Below are positions 42,277 through 51,244 of a DNA stretch of 64,000 nucleotides, piece by piece (the first letter of the stretch is position 1; the number at the start of each line of letters is the position of its first letter). The notes beneath the pieces were generated by a model. That model ran no database searches and was not told the DNA's origin. It saw only the letters and a program-made list of their open reading frames with translations. The stretch comes from Brevibacterium sp. S111 (GTDB taxonomy: Bacteria; Actinomycetota; Actinomycetes; Actinomycetales; Brevibacteriaceae), in NCBI RefSeq assembly GCF_004745075.1, contig NZ_RHFH01000003.1, positions 1-64,000 on the forward strand. The letters run 5' to 3'. The translations under genes and the position numbers were made by a program.

Positions 42277-43995
42277 TCACTTCGAGTTCGTCGCCGCCTT
42301 GCGCGCCGCCTCGGCGGCTTCGACGGCATCGGCCCGAATGGTTCGGCGCAGGATCTTGCCCGAACTCGTCTTCGGCAGCTGATCGATGAAGCTCACCTGG
42401 TGCGGAGCCTTGTATGAGGCGAGCTTCGTGCGGCAGAACGTCATGATCTCCTCCGCGGTCGCCTCGGCGCCGGGCTGCAGGGTGACGAAGGCCGCGACGT
42501 CCTCTCCGCGGTAGTCGTCGGGAATACCGACGACGGCGGCCTCCTGGACAGCCGGGTGCATGTAGAGGACGTCCTCGACCTCACGCGGCCAGACCTTGAA
42601 GCCCGAGGCATTGATCATGTCCTTCTTCCGGTCGACGATGAACAGCCAGCCGTCCTCGTTCATGAAACCGACATCACCGGTGTGCAGCTCGCCGTTCGGG
42701 ATCTGCTCGGCAGTGGCCTGCGGATTGTTGAGGTAGCTCGAGACCACCTGCGGACCGGAGATCGCGACTTCGCCGACCTCATCCGGGCCGACTGGTTCAC
42801 CATTGTCGTCGAGGATGCGGATCATCGCGTCGGGCTGGGGGAGGCCACAGGCGAGGTTGCCGCTGTCAGGGTCGACCGGCGCCTTGAAGCCGTGGGGGAC
42901 GGTAGCGACCTGCGCGCAGGTCTCGGACAGACCGTAGCCCTGTCCGACATAGATCTTCGCGCGTTCCTCGAACTTATTCACCAGCCCCTCCGGCAGCGGT
43001 GCGCCTCCGGACATGAGCGACTTGAACGATGCGAACTTCTCCGCTGCGAAGTTCGGATGCGCCAGCATCGCCGTGTAGATCGTGGCGGGACCGGCCATAT
43101 ACGACGGCTTCTCTCGAGCACACAGGTCGATGAGCGAACCGGGATCGAACCGGTAGTTGAGGCTGAACCGAGCAGCGCCGGCCACGGCCGCGAGGAACTG
43201 GCAGATGAAGCCGGTGATGTGGAACAGCGGGGCGAGGGAGACGAATCCGTCGCCGACTTCATGGTCGGTATTGCGCAGGCAGTACCGGGAGTTGCTCGAA
43301 ATGTTCGCATGCGTTGCCGCAGCGCCCTTCGACCTTCCGGACGTTCCCGACGTGTAGGCGATGAGCCCGAGGTCGGACGGTTCGGGGGAGTGCGGGGTGA
43401 AGTCGGTGTCGAGGTTGTCGGACACGACCGCGGAGAACTCGAACCGGCCGTCTTCGGCGGGAAGATCTGCGAAACGCGGCATCTGAGCGAACATCCCAAA
43501 GATCGCTTCCGGCCCTTCGGTCTGGAAATTCCGGTCGTCGTTGAGCACGACGAGGGGGAGATCCGCTGCGTAGTCCTTGACCCTGTCAAGGTAAGCCGCC
43601 TGAGAGACGACGAGCCCTTTGATCTCGGAATCGGCGAAGATGTGTGTCAGTTCCCCGCGATACATCGGGTTGAGAGGAACCACCGTGCCGCCAGCCTTCC
43701 AGATCCCGTAGGTCGAGACCACGAAGGCGGGAGAATTCTGATCGTAGATGCCCACGCGATCACCGGGCCCGATGCCGTGTGCGGTGAGGAAAGCGGCGAA
43801 GGCGGTCGACCACTGGTCGAATTCGGCCCAGGTGAGGCTGAATCCGTAGTAGTTGATGCCCTCGGCATCCCCGTGGGCCGCCACGGTCGCTGCCAGGTCG
43901 GCCAGCGGGGTGGAGTCCGGGAGCACATACGGTTCCTGAGCGACATCTCCCAAGGTGGTCAGCCAGGGGCGGGAGTCGAACCAACTGTTCGTCAT
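42277..43995 (-). CDS. AMP-forming acyl-CoA synthetase
   Basis: A 572-residue ANL-superfamily ligase that activates a carboxylic acid to its CoA ester via an acyl-adenylate. Motifs in order are the P-loop-like IAYTSGTSGRSKG (~200), the GQGYGLSE switch (~351), the hinge Asp/Arg region LHTGDVGF...DRKKDMI (~435-455), and the catalytic Lys of KTSSGKILRR (~548). AAAGGATG precedes ATG 43995. It is the last gene of a four-gene leftward unit (84 bases after the acyl-CoA dehydrogenase stop), placing acid activation in the same operon as a kinase, SDR and ACAD. Chain-length preference is not readable. Confidence 0.92.
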   Translation of the reverse strand: MTNSWFDSRPWLTTLGDVAQEPYVLPDSTPLADLAATVAAHGDAEGINYYGFSLTWAEFDQWSTAFAAFLTAHGIGPGDRVGIYDQNSPAFVVSTYGIWKAGGTVVPLNPMYRGELTHIFADSEIKGLVVSQAAYLDRVKDYAADLPLVVLNDDRNFQTEGPEAIFGMFAQMPRFADLPAEDGRFEFSAVVSDNLDTDFTPHSPEPSDLGLIAYTSGTSGRSKGAAATHANISSNSRYCLRNTDHEVGDGFVSLAPLFHITGFICQFLAAVAGAARFSLNYRFDPGSLIDLCAREKPSYMAGPATIYTAMLAHPNFAAEKFASFKSLMSGGAPLPEGLVNKFEERAKIYVGQGYGLSETCAQVATVPHGFKAPVDPDSGNLACGLPQPDAMIRILDDNGEPVGPDEVGEVAISGPQVVSSYLNNPQATAEQIPNGELHTGDVGFMNEDGWLFIVDRKKDMINASGFKVWPREVEDVLYMHPAVQEAAVVGIPDDYRGEDVAAFVTLQPGAEATAEEIMTFCRTKLASYKAPHQVSFIDQLPKTSSGKILRRTIRADAVEAAEAARKAATNSK

Positions 43996-44079
43996 TGAAC
44001 ATCCTTTCTCGGCGTAACCGGGCCCGCACATCATCAGGCGGGCCCGGTGGTGTTTCACTGTATCGCGGCCGACGTGGAA

Positions 44080-45285
44080 TCAGCCGCGGTACTTCTTGAA
44101 TTCATTGCGGGCGATCGACCGCTTGTGCACCTCGTCGGGGCCATCGGCCAGACGCAGTGTGCGCATGTGCGCCCACAGCCTCGCCAGCGGGAAGTCGTCG
44201 GTGACGCCGCCTCCGCCGTGGACCTGGATGGCCCGGTCGATGACCTTGAGCGCCATGCTGGGGGCGACGACCTTGATCTCGGCGATCTCGTTCTTCGCGA
44301 CCTTGTTGCCGTACTTGTCCATCATGTCCGCGGCATGCAGGGTGAGCAGTCGGGCCTGATCGATCTCGATCCGGGACTCGGCGACCCAGTCCTGGATGTT
44401 CGCCCGGCTCGAGAGCTTCTCACCGAAGGTCACTCGCTCCTCGGCACGCTTGACCATGAGCTCGAGTGCGCGTTCGGCGGCCCCGATGGCGCGCATGCAG
44501 TGGTGGATGCGTCCGGGACCCAGACGGGCCTGGCTGATGGCGAAGCCTTCGCCCTCACCCTTGAGGATGTCCTTGAACGGCACGAGCACATCCTCGAACA
44601 CGATCTCGGCATGCCCTTCCCGGTCCGCATAGCCGAAGACGGGAAGGTTGCGGACCACATTCACCCCGGGGGCGTCGATGGGCACGACGAGCATGGACTG
44701 CTGGCGGTGCACCTCGGCGGTGGGATCGGTCTTGCCCATGACGATGAGCACACGGCAGTTCGGGTGCATGCCGTTGGAGGCGAACCACTTGCGGCCGTTG
44801 AGCACGAAGCCCTCGTCGGTGCGGTCCATGCGCATCTCGACGTTCGTGGCATCGGAACTGGCCACGGCCGGTTCGGTCATCGCGAAGGCCGAGGCCATCG
44901 TGCCCTCGAGCAGAGGGCGCAGGTACTTCTCCTTGTGCTCATCGGTGCCGAAGAGGGTGAAGACCTCCATATTTCCGGTATCCGGGGCGTTGCAGTTGAT
45001 GGCCTCCGGCGCGATCTCGATGCTGCGACCGGTGATCTCGGCCAGGGGCGCGTATTCGAGGTTCGTTAGCCCCGGGCCCCATTCGGGGTGCGGGTGGAAC
45101 AGGTTCCACAGTCCCTGCCTCTTCGCTTCGGCTTTGAGGTCCTCGAGGATCTGCGGCTGCGTGTGCGGACTGGCCGCGGCGGCCATCTGATCGTGGTAGA
45201 TCGGTTCGGCTGCGTAGACGAATTCGTCCATGAACGCCGTGAGGCGTTCCTGATATTCGCGTCCCCGTTCGGTCGTTTCCAACAC
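44080..45285 (-). CDS. Acyl-CoA dehydrogenase (ACAD11-type C-terminal domain homologue)
   Basis: A 401-residue FAD acyl-CoA dehydrogenase. Blocks are GLTNLEYAPLAEITGRS, AFAMTEPAVASSDATN (FAD-pyrophosphate region), the GFVLNGRKWFASNG substrate loop, and IQVHGGGGVTDDFPLARLWAHMRTLRLADGPDEVH. It begins with GTG after GGAG (spacing five). In this operon it follows a phosphotransferase-like kinase and an SDR, which recalls the kinase-plus-ACAD fusion of ACAD10/ACAD11 and the LvaC role in the Pseudomonas levulinate pathway. There the ACAD acts on a 4-phospho-acyl-CoA. Substrate here is inferred, not shown. Confidence 0.9.
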   Translation of the reverse strand: MLETTERGREYQERLTAFMDEFVYAAEPIYHDQMAAAASPHTQPQILEDLKAEAKRQGLWNLFHPHPEWGPGLTNLEYAPLAEITGRSIEIAPEAINCNAPDTGNMEVFTLFGTDEHKEKYLRPLLEGTMASAFAMTEPAVASSDATNVEMRMDRTDEGFVLNGRKWFASNGMHPNCRVLIVMGKTDPTAEVHRQQSMLVVPIDAPGVNVVRNLPVFGYADREGHAEIVFEDVLVPFKDILKGEGEGFAISQARLGPGRIHHCMRAIGAAERALELMVKRAEERVTFGEKLSSRANIQDWVAESRIEIDQARLLTLHAADMMDKYGNKVAKNEIAEIKVVAPSMALKVIDRAIQVHGGGGVTDDFPLARLWAHMRTLRLADGPDEVHKRSIARNEFKKYRG

Positions 45286-45330
45286 GTGGGCTCCTTCTGC
45301 TTCGTTGTGGTTCGTCGGGTTCGGTGAGGA

Positions 45331-46125
45331 TCAGAGGTCGTTGAGACGTGCTTGGTATCGCGACATGCCGCGCAGCCACCGGTCGTAATCGCTGCTTTTC
45401 ATCCGGTACATCTCGAGCACTTCGGGGTGGGGGAGGATGAGGAACTGCTCGTCTTCGACCGCGTCGACGACGATGGTCGCCACCTCGTCGGCTTCGAGCA
45501 CAGTCCCCGCTGAGGTCACTGCCTTCTGTGCTGCACCCCCGTCGGTTCCTGCGGCATCGAGGAGGTTCGTGTTCACGCCCATCGGGCAGATCACCGAGGC
45601 GCGGATTCCGTCCTCGCGGTACGTCATGGCCAACCATTCGGCGAACCCGACCGAGGCGTGCTTGGTCACCGAATAGGCGGCCGACCCGATCTGCGTGAGC
45701 AGACCGGCCGCGGAGGCAGTCGCAACGAAATACCCCGAACCGGCTTCCTGCCAGCGGGGAACCAGGGCCTGGGCGGCACGGACGTGAGCACGTAAGTTCA
45801 CATCGATGATCGTGTCCCAGTCCTCATCGGAGTCCCCGAGCATCCCCGGACCGATGATCCCGGCATTGGCGAAGTATGCGTCGACCCCGCCGAGGCGGTC
45901 ATCGGCGAAGGCGATGAGCTCGCTGATCCCGGCCACCGAAGACACGTCCCCGGTCCACGCGTGAGCGCTGCTGCCGAGCGCGGCCGCGGTGTCAGCGACG
46001 CTGGGGGAGAGATCGGCGAGGACGACCGCGGCACCGCGGTCGATGAGTTCGGCGGCCAGGGCGGCACCGATCCCACCAGCGGCACCGGTGACGATGACTG
46101 ACTGACCGGACACGTGCGAGGTCAT
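45331..46125 (-). CDS. Short-chain dehydrogenase/reductase
   Basis: A 264-residue classical SDR. The cofactor motif is TGAAGGIG (~13-20), NAG at ~89-91, catalytic Ser in VATASAAGLL (~140) and Tyr-x-x-x-Lys in YSVTKHASVG (~157-161). Asp39 after the second strand (VLADLSP) points to NAD(H). Its ATG overlaps the upstream kinase stop by four bases. In the lva-type pathway an SDR interconverts the 4-oxo- and 4-hydroxyacyl-CoA, which would fit here. Start chosen at 46125 despite a longer open frame, because the N-terminus and coupling both agree. Confidence 0.9.
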   Translation of the reverse strand: MTSHVSGQSVIVTGAAGGIGAALAAELIDRGAAVVLADLSPSVADTAAALGSSAHAWTGDVSSVAGISELIAFADDRLGGVDAYFANAGIIGPGMLGDSDEDWDTIIDVNLRAHVRAAQALVPRWQEAGSGYFVATASAAGLLTQIGSAAYSVTKHASVGFAEWLAMTYREDGIRASVICPMGVNTNLLDAAGTDGGAAQKAVTSAGTVLEADEVATIVVDAVEDEQFLILPHPEVLEMYRMKSSDYDRWLRGMSRYQARLNDL

Positions 46126-47144
46126 GATCTCTCCAGGAGTTCGAGGGCTTGGCGGGCAAGGTCTTCGACGCCTTCGCCGGCGACTTCGGGATCGAGGTCG
46201 AGGTCGCCCATCTTCCCCGTCGCCAGGCGGGTGTAGACGCCTTCGCGAATGCAGGCGAGCTTCCACATCGCGAACGCGGAGTAGTAGCCGACGTCGTGGA
46301 CTTCGTGGCCGCTGACCTCCTGATAGCGGTCGATGAGTTCGGCCGTGGTGGGAAACCCGTCTGAGGCCCGCGGAACCCAGATGCTCGTGTACTCCTCGGG
46401 GACGGTGAGCATTGCGACGAAATAGCCGAGGTCGGTGAGCACTTCACCGATGGCGGTGAGTTCCCAGTCGACGACGGCATTGACCGCGCCGGTCGGGGAG
46501 AAGATCATGTTGTTGGGTTTGAAGTCTCCGTGCGCGATTCCCACCGGGGACCCGGCCGGATCGGGCATGGCCTCGAGCAGCGCATCGTGGACCTCGTGGA
46601 TGGCTGGGGTCTCGCGCATGGCGATCGCCTCGACCTGTCCCAGCCAGCGTCGCAGCTGTCGTTCGATGAGTCCGCCGGGTCGTCGCAGATCGGACAGGCC
46701 GACCGCGTCGATGTCGACAGCGTGGATGGCCGCCAGTGCGTCGACCATTGCGAAGGCACAGTCGCGTCGGTTCGTCTCCGGCAGCTCCGCCCAGTCAGCG
46801 GGAGTGTTGAGCGGGGAACCGGGGCAGTGGTCCATGAAGACGAACGGCACGTCGAGGACCTCGGGATCGTCGACGATGTCGAGGACATTCGGCACCGGGA
46901 CGGCACTGTCGGACAGGGCCGCCATGATCCGGCCCTCGCGGGCGACGTTGTGTGCGCTGCCGCCCTCGTGGCCCAAGGGCGGGCGGCGCAGCACCCAGCG
47001 GGGTCGACCGTCGACGGTGATGGTGAACGTGAGGTTCGAACGCCCGACGGACATCACTTCGACGTCGTAGTCGCTGATGCCGAACCTGCGTTCGATCCAT
47101 CTGCCGATGCGCTGGGCATCGAATCCTGCCGGTTCCTGCGTCAT
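46122..47144 (-). CDS. Phosphotransferase of the aminoglycoside-kinase family (LvaA/ACAD10-11 kinase-like)
   Basis: A 340-residue APH/ChoK-fold kinase. The N-lobe has WVLRRPPLG (ATP Lys region), followed by the hinge VFMDHCPG. The catalytic loop is GIAHGDFKPNNMIF (Asp ~206, Asn ~211) and the metal Asp lies in AVVDWELTAIGEVLTDLG. Relatives of this branch phosphorylate the 4-hydroxyl of 4-hydroxyacyl-CoAs (ACAD10/11 kinase domains, LvaA) rather than antibiotics. The gene is first in an operon with an SDR, an acyl-CoA dehydrogenase and an acyl-CoA ligase, which supports that reading. Upstream there is a TetR-like palindrome. Confidence 0.88.
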   Translation of the reverse strand: MTQEPAGFDAQRIGRWIERRFGISDYDVEVMSVGRSNLTFTITVDGRPRWVLRRPPLGHEGGSAHNVAREGRIMAALSDSAVPVPNVLDIVDDPEVLDVPFVFMDHCPGSPLNTPADWAELPETNRRDCAFAMVDALAAIHAVDIDAVGLSDLRRPGGLIERQLRRWLGQVEAIAMRETPAIHEVHDALLEAMPDPAGSPVGIAHGDFKPNNMIFSPTGAVNAVVDWELTAIGEVLTDLGYFVAMLTVPEEYTSIWVPRASDGFPTTAELIDRYQEVSGHEVHDVGYYSAFAMWKLACIREGVYTRLATGKMGDLDLDPEVAGEGVEDLARQALELLERS

Positions 47145-47160
47145 CCTTGACCTTCCCGAG

Positions 47161-47174
47161 TGAACAATCGTTCA
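47161..47174. promoter_or_regulatory. TetR-type operator candidate upstream of the four-gene operon
   Basis: TGAACAATCGTTCA has perfect five-base arms around AATC, 17 bases before the kinase start, in the style of TetR-family operators of fatty-acid catabolism genes. No TetR gene is in the window, so the regulator would be encoded elsewhere. Confidence 0.5.
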
Positions 47175-47220
47175 GTTGAGTTCACAGTATTCAAACCACG
47201 CGAGGGAGTCAAGCGGTGAA

Positions 47221-47269
47221 AGTGATCACGGTCACTGCCTCCGATGTGATAGAGGTGAAGTGATCACCG
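47221..47269. promoter_or_regulatory. Pair of GTGATCAC direct repeats in the divergent region
   Basis: AGTGATCACSG occurs at 47221-47231 and 47259-47269, 38 bases apart, each with the 8-bp palindrome GTGATCAC. Both lie between the kinase operon and the divergent quinone oxidoreductase, so they may control both units. No regulator can be assigned. Confidence 0.4.
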
Positions 47270-47320
47270 ACACCGAGGCCGGGGTGGCCCCGTGTGTGAC
47301 CAAGCAACAGTGAGGACACT

Positions 47321-48292
47321 ATGAAAGCCATTCGCGTCACCGCTCTGACCGGTCCCGACGATGTCGAATTCGCCGAGGTGGAGCGTCCGGTCCCGGGACC
47401 GGGACAGGTGCTCATCGAGGTTGCGTATGCCGGGGTGACCTTCCCTGAGCTGCTGCAGACTCGCGGCATGTACCAGGTCAAGCACGACCTGCCCTTCACG
47501 CTCGGATCCGAGGCCTCCGGAGTCGTCGTCGAGGTGGGGCCGGACTCCCGCTATTCCGTAGGCGACCGGGTTGCGGCGATCACGGGGTCGGGCACGTTCG
47601 CCGAATACCTCGTCGCCGGTGACGAAGCCACGGTGAAGGTCCCCGACGCTGTCACGCTCGCCGATGCGGCCGGCATGCCGATGAACGTGCTCACCGCCGA
47701 CTTCGCGCTGCGGGTGCGAGCGAATGCGCAGCCAGGTCAGAGCCTGCTCGTCCATGGCGCCGCCGGCGGTCTCGGCTCGGCGGCAGTGCAGCTGGGTCTG
47801 GCCATGGGGCTCGACGTCATCGCGGTCGTCTCGACCGAGGCGAAGGCCGAGGCGGTGCGTGAACTCGGTGTGAGCCATGTGGTCTTTGCCGAGGGCTTCA
47901 AGGATGCGACGAAGGAGATCCGCCCGAAGGGCGTCGATTTCGTCTTCGACCCGGTCGGGGGAGATCGTTTCACTGACTCCACGCGCGTACTCGCCCCGTT
48001 CGGACGCCTGCTCGTCCTCGGCTTCACGGCTGGGGAGATCCCCTCGATCAAGGTCAACCGACTGCTGCTCAAGAACATCTCCGTCGACGGCGTCGCCTGG
48101 GGTGCGGCGACCTGGGGCAGCCCGACCTATATCCACGAGCAGTGGGAGGCTGTGGGGGAGCACCTGGCGGCCGGACGCCTCAACCCGCTCAGGCATGCGA
48201 CCTACCCGCTGACGGGCGCCGCCTCTGCGCTCAGGGAACTCGACGAACGCTCTGTCCGCGGCAAGGTCATCCTCGAAGTCGCCGGGGATTGA
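47321..48292 (+). CDS. NADPH:quinone oxidoreductase (zeta-crystallin/QOR type)
   Basis: A 323-residue medium-chain dehydrogenase of the zinc-independent QOR branch. Features are the N-terminal GroES-like domain (GVTFPELLQTRGMYQ...TLGSEASGVVVEVG), the NADPH motif VHGAAGGLGSAAVQ (~147-160) and the C-terminal SIKVNRLLLKNISVDG. No catalytic-zinc cysteine or histidine ligands are present. It should reduce quinones or enoyl/enone substrates. GTGAGGAC precedes the ATG. It is divergent from the kinase operon and followed by a bidirectional hairpin. Confidence 0.9.
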   Translation: MKAIRVTALTGPDDVEFAEVERPVPGPGQVLIEVAYAGVTFPELLQTRGMYQVKHDLPFTLGSEASGVVVEVGPDSRYSVGDRVAAITGSGTFAEYLVAGDEATVKVPDAVTLADAAGMPMNVLTADFALRVRANAQPGQSLLVHGAAGGLGSAAVQLGLAMGLDVIAVVSTEAKAEAVRELGVSHVVFAEGFKDATKEIRPKGVDFVFDPVGGDRFTDSTRVLAPFGRLLVLGFTAGEIPSIKVNRLLLKNISVDGVAWGAATWGSPTYIHEQWEAVGEHLAAGRLNPLRHATYPLTGAASALRELDERSVRGKVILEVAGD

Positions 48293-48381
48293 GCCGTGGA
48301 CGTCTGACCGGGGCTTCTTCGGCGACGAACTGGTCCCGATAGGCAGCGGACCGAGACCACTCCGGCCCCTTGGACTCAGAT

Positions 48382-48428
48382 GACCGACGGCGCTGCAGGC
48401 GAAGATTTCCGCTGCAGCGCCGTCGGTC
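48382..48428. terminator. Bidirectional hairpin between qor and the MHS carrier
   Basis: A 17-base perfect stem (48382-48398 with 48412-48428, beginning GACCGACGGCG) closes a 13-base loop between two converging genes. No U-tract on either side. Confidence 0.8.
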
Positions 48429-48466
48429 GGGTCGGGCGTAGGCGATTCGTCAGGTCGACGCGTCGA

Positions 48467-49840
48467 TCACTTCGCTCCGGAGAGCACAGGCTCATCGAAG
48501 ACGATGTCGGCGCCCTCTTCGGGCAGACCGCATCCGCGCAGTGAAGCGCCCTTGGTCTCCTTCATGAACAGCGCCGCGATGAAGCCGATGAGGCAGGCGC
48601 CCATGACGAAGTAGGCCGGTATGAGTGTGTTGCCCGTGGCGCCGATGAGCGCCTCGGCCGCCGATGGCGCGGTGCCGCCGAACAGTGCGGTCGAGACGTT
48701 GTAGGAGATCGCGAAGCCCGCGAAGCGCACGGGACCGGGGAACATCGCCGGGAACGTCGCCGAGATCGTCGAGATCTGCGGAATGTAGAGGAGTCCGAGG
48801 ACCGCCAGGCCGACGAGGGCCCAGACGAAGCCGTTGGCCATGAGCATGAACATCGGGATCGCTGCGACGAAGAGTCCGATGAGGGAGAAGTACCAGACGG
48901 GCTTGCGCCCGACCTTATCGGAGAGCATTCCGCCGAAGGGAATGAGAATCATCATGAACGCCTGAGCCAAGAACATCACGGTCAGCGAGGCATTCGATCC
49001 CATGCCGACGGGCCCCTGGAGATAGGCAGGCATATAGGACAGCAGCGTGTAGTTCACGACGTTGACCGCGACGACCATTCCGCCGAGGATGAGCAGCTGC
49101 TTCCAGTGGTCGGTGAACAGAATGCGGAAGACTTCCTTGACCGACTTGCCCTGTTCGGCGTTGTCGAGTTCCTCGTAGACGGGGGACTCATCGAGCTGCG
49201 AACGCATGTAGAGCCCGACGACGCCGAGGACACCGGCGAAGACGAACGGGATCCTCCAACCCCAAGCCATCATGGATTCTTCGCTGAGGCCCAGCTGCAG
49301 GAGCAGGACGAAGAGCGAACCGGCGGCCATTCCGGCCAGAGTGCCGAATTCGAGGAAGCTGCCGAAGAAGCCGCGGCGCTTGTCAGGTGCGTATTCGGCC
49401 ATGAAAGTCGCGGCTCCGCCGTACTCGCCTCCCGAGGAGAAGCCCTGGATGACGCGCAGCAGCACGAGGATGATCGGTGCAGCGACGCCGATCGTCGCGA
49501 AGCTGGGCAGCAGTGCGATGCAGAAGGTCGATCCGGCCATGAGCAGGATCGTCAGGGCCAGGACGCGCTTGCGACCGAGTCGGTCGCCCATCGGTCCCCA
49601 GACGATGCCGCCGAGGGGGCGGAAGATGAAGGAGACGGCGAAGGTCAGCAGCGCCAGAAGTTGGCCGTGGCTGCCGGGAAAGAAGTGCTCGGTGATGTAG
49701 ACGATGGATACGGCGTAGAGGCCGTAGTCGAACCATTCGGTGGCGTTGCCCAGCGCTGAGGCGCCGACGGCTTTGCGCACCGTCTTGAGGTCTGCCTCGG
49801 CAGGGGCCTGGGCGTCAGGATGTGTGTTGGGGTTACTCAC
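48467..49840 (-). CDS. MHS-family MFS carrier (ProP/KgtP/ShiA-like)
   Basis: A 457-residue metabolite:H+ symporter of the MFS. The MHS mark GNATEWFDYGLYA follows a short N-terminus, and the loop motif GDRLGRKRVL and second-half SDKVGRKPVW are present. The block GFSSGGEYGGAATFMAEYAPDKRRGFFGSF is typical of ProP/KgtP-like carriers of betaines, 2-oxoglutarate and other carboxylates. GTG 49840 is preferred, with GGAGGA upstream. It lies beside the four-gene acid operon but in its own unit, with a 423-base gap upstream; an acid-import role is a guess. Confidence 0.88.
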   Translation of the reverse strand: MSNPNTHPDAQAPAEADLKTVRKAVGASALGNATEWFDYGLYAVSIVYITEHFFPGSHGQLLALLTFAVSFIFRPLGGIVWGPMGDRLGRKRVLALTILLMAGSTFCIALLPSFATIGVAAPIILVLLRVIQGFSSGGEYGGAATFMAEYAPDKRRGFFGSFLEFGTLAGMAAGSLFVLLLQLGLSEESMMAWGWRIPFVFAGVLGVVGLYMRSQLDESPVYEELDNAEQGKSVKEVFRILFTDHWKQLLILGGMVVAVNVVNYTLLSYMPAYLQGPVGMGSNASLTVMFLAQAFMMILIPFGGMLSDKVGRKPVWYFSLIGLFVAAIPMFMLMANGFVWALVGLAVLGLLYIPQISTISATFPAMFPGPVRFAGFAISYNVSTALFGGTAPSAAEALIGATGNTLIPAYFVMGACLIGFIAALFMKETKGASLRGCGLPEEGADIVFDEPVLSGAK

Positions 49841-50263
49841 AAGATCCTCCGATCGTGCAGGGCCATCATCGAGGTGGCCCTCAAGAGAGAAGCGATTACG
49901 AACGCTACGAGCATCGACGGGGCCTTTCAACGTGCCGGGTCTGTCAAGCCGGCGGCGTGTCTACGTCGACCTCCGAGGAATGTGAGCGTCTGACCTGGGG
50001 AAATACTCTGCCGACGGGGAATCGGCGCCCCCACGGGGTTTCCCAGGAAACTCTTCAGTTATCGTTATCTGAATTCTCTTGACACAAAGTCTCTTTCATG
50101 GCTGACTTCGTGCTGAGCGAAGTACGGAGTAGTGTTCGCGCTTTGGTGCTTCGCATCGACATCGGATCTCCCCGGCGCTCGGACGGAACCTTCGCCCGCG
50201 CAGCGATTTCGAACCGGTCGACGCCCCCTGGCGCTCGCCCGAAAGACGCGGGAAGATGGGGCC
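49841..50263. promoter_or_regulatory. Long divergent intergenic region with one palindrome
   Basis: This 423-base gap separates the MHS carrier from the next oxidoreductase. No gene-like coding is evident. It contains TTCAG, ten bases, CTGAA (50054-50073), an inverted repeat with TTATCGTTAT in the centre. A consensus -35 TTGACA (50079-50084) follows on the plus strand, but I see no good -10 at the expected distance. The remaining sequence is featureless by eye. Confidence 0.4.
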
Positions 50264-51244
50264 ATGACGGAAACGAACGCGGATACATCAGTCATCTCTG
50301 ACAGGGCCACGATGCGGGCCATCAGCCAGGACGAGCTCGGAGGCCCCGAAGTCCTCCATGAGGTCGAGCTGCCCGTCCCGAAGCCGGGCCCATCCCAGAT
50401 CCTCGTCCGCGTCCACGCCGCTGGTATGAACCCCACGGACTGGAAGCACCGAGGCCACCGTGCCTTCCTCCCAGCACCGCCGTTCGTCCTCGGCTGGGAC
50501 GTCTCCGGTGTCGTCGAGGCCGTGGGCATCGGAGTCACCCTGTTCAAGCCCGGCGACGAAGTCTTCGGCATGCTGCCGTATCCCTTCGGTGTGGGGGCCC
50601 ATGCCGAATTCGTCCTCGCCCCGACCCGTGCCTTCGTCCCGAAGCCGGAGGGCATCGACCATGTGCAGGCCGGGGCGATCCCCCTTGCGGCTCTGACTGC
50701 GTGGCAGGCTCTCGTCGACACCGCCGAGATGGCAGAAGGCGACCGAGTCCTCATCCATGCCGCTGCGGGAGGAGTCGGCCATCTGGCTGTGCAGATCGCG
50801 AAGGCCCGGGGCGCCTATGTGATCGGAACTGCGAGCGCACCGAAGCACGGCTTCGTCCGTGATCTGGGCGCGGATGAGGTGATCGACTATCACGAGGTCG
50901 ACTTCGCCGAGGCAGCGCAGGACATCGATATCGTCCTCGACACGATCGGTGGGGAGTACCAGCCGCGTTCGCTGCAGACGATGAGAAGAGGCGGAATCCT
51001 CGTCTCGACCATTCCGATCCCGTTGGAGGGCATGTCCGAGCAGGCCGCAGCGCAGGAAATGCGCATCGAGAACATCCTCGTCGAAGCCGACCATGCAGGA
51101 ATGACGGCGATCGCCGATCTCGTTGAAACCGGTCAGCTGCGTGCCTCGATCGCCGGCACGTTCCCCTTGGAAGAAGCGGCCAGGGCGCACGAGGAGCTGC
51201 AGACCAATCGCACGGCAGGCAAGCTCGTCCTGACAGTCGTCTGA
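50264..51244 (+). CDS. NADP-dependent oxidoreductase, zinc-independent MDR type
   Basis: A 326-residue medium-chain dehydrogenase/reductase. The N-terminal GroES-like domain (GGPEVLHEVELPVP; GMNPTDWKHRG; LGWDVSGVVEAVG) is followed by the NADPH motif IHAAAGGVGHLAVQ (~163-176), VIDYHEVDFAEA and the C-terminal ARAHEELQTNRTAGKLVL. It lacks zinc ligands, so it belongs to the QOR/YhdH-like reductases acting on enones or quinones. A longer open frame exists upstream, but the methionine at 50264 has the family N-terminus. It is a separate unit ahead of the BCCT gene. Confidence 0.85.
   Translation: MTETNADTSVISDRATMRAISQDELGGPEVLHEVELPVPKPGPSQILVRVHAAGMNPTDWKHRGHRAFLPAPPFVLGWDVSGVVEAVGIGVTLFKPGDEVFGMLPYPFGVGAHAEFVLAPTRAFVPKPEGIDHVQAGAIPLAALTAWQALVDTAEMAEGDRVLIHAAAGGVGHLAVQIAKARGAYVIGTASAPKHGFVRDLGADEVIDYHEVDFAEAAQDIDIVLDTIGGEYQPRSLQTMRRGGILVSTIPIPLEGMSEQAAAQEMRIENILVEADHAGMTAIADLVETGQLRASIAGTFPLEEAARAHEELQTNRTAGKLVLTVV

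Noticed and set aside
46122..47144. Antibiotic (aminoglycoside) resistance kinase
   Set aside because: The fold is shared, but the operon partners are acyl-CoA enzymes; a metabolic kinase is more likely.
50081..50301. Small open frames in the 49841-50263 gap
   Set aside because: They have no ribosome site, atypical composition, and overlap the palindrome region; treated as non-coding.
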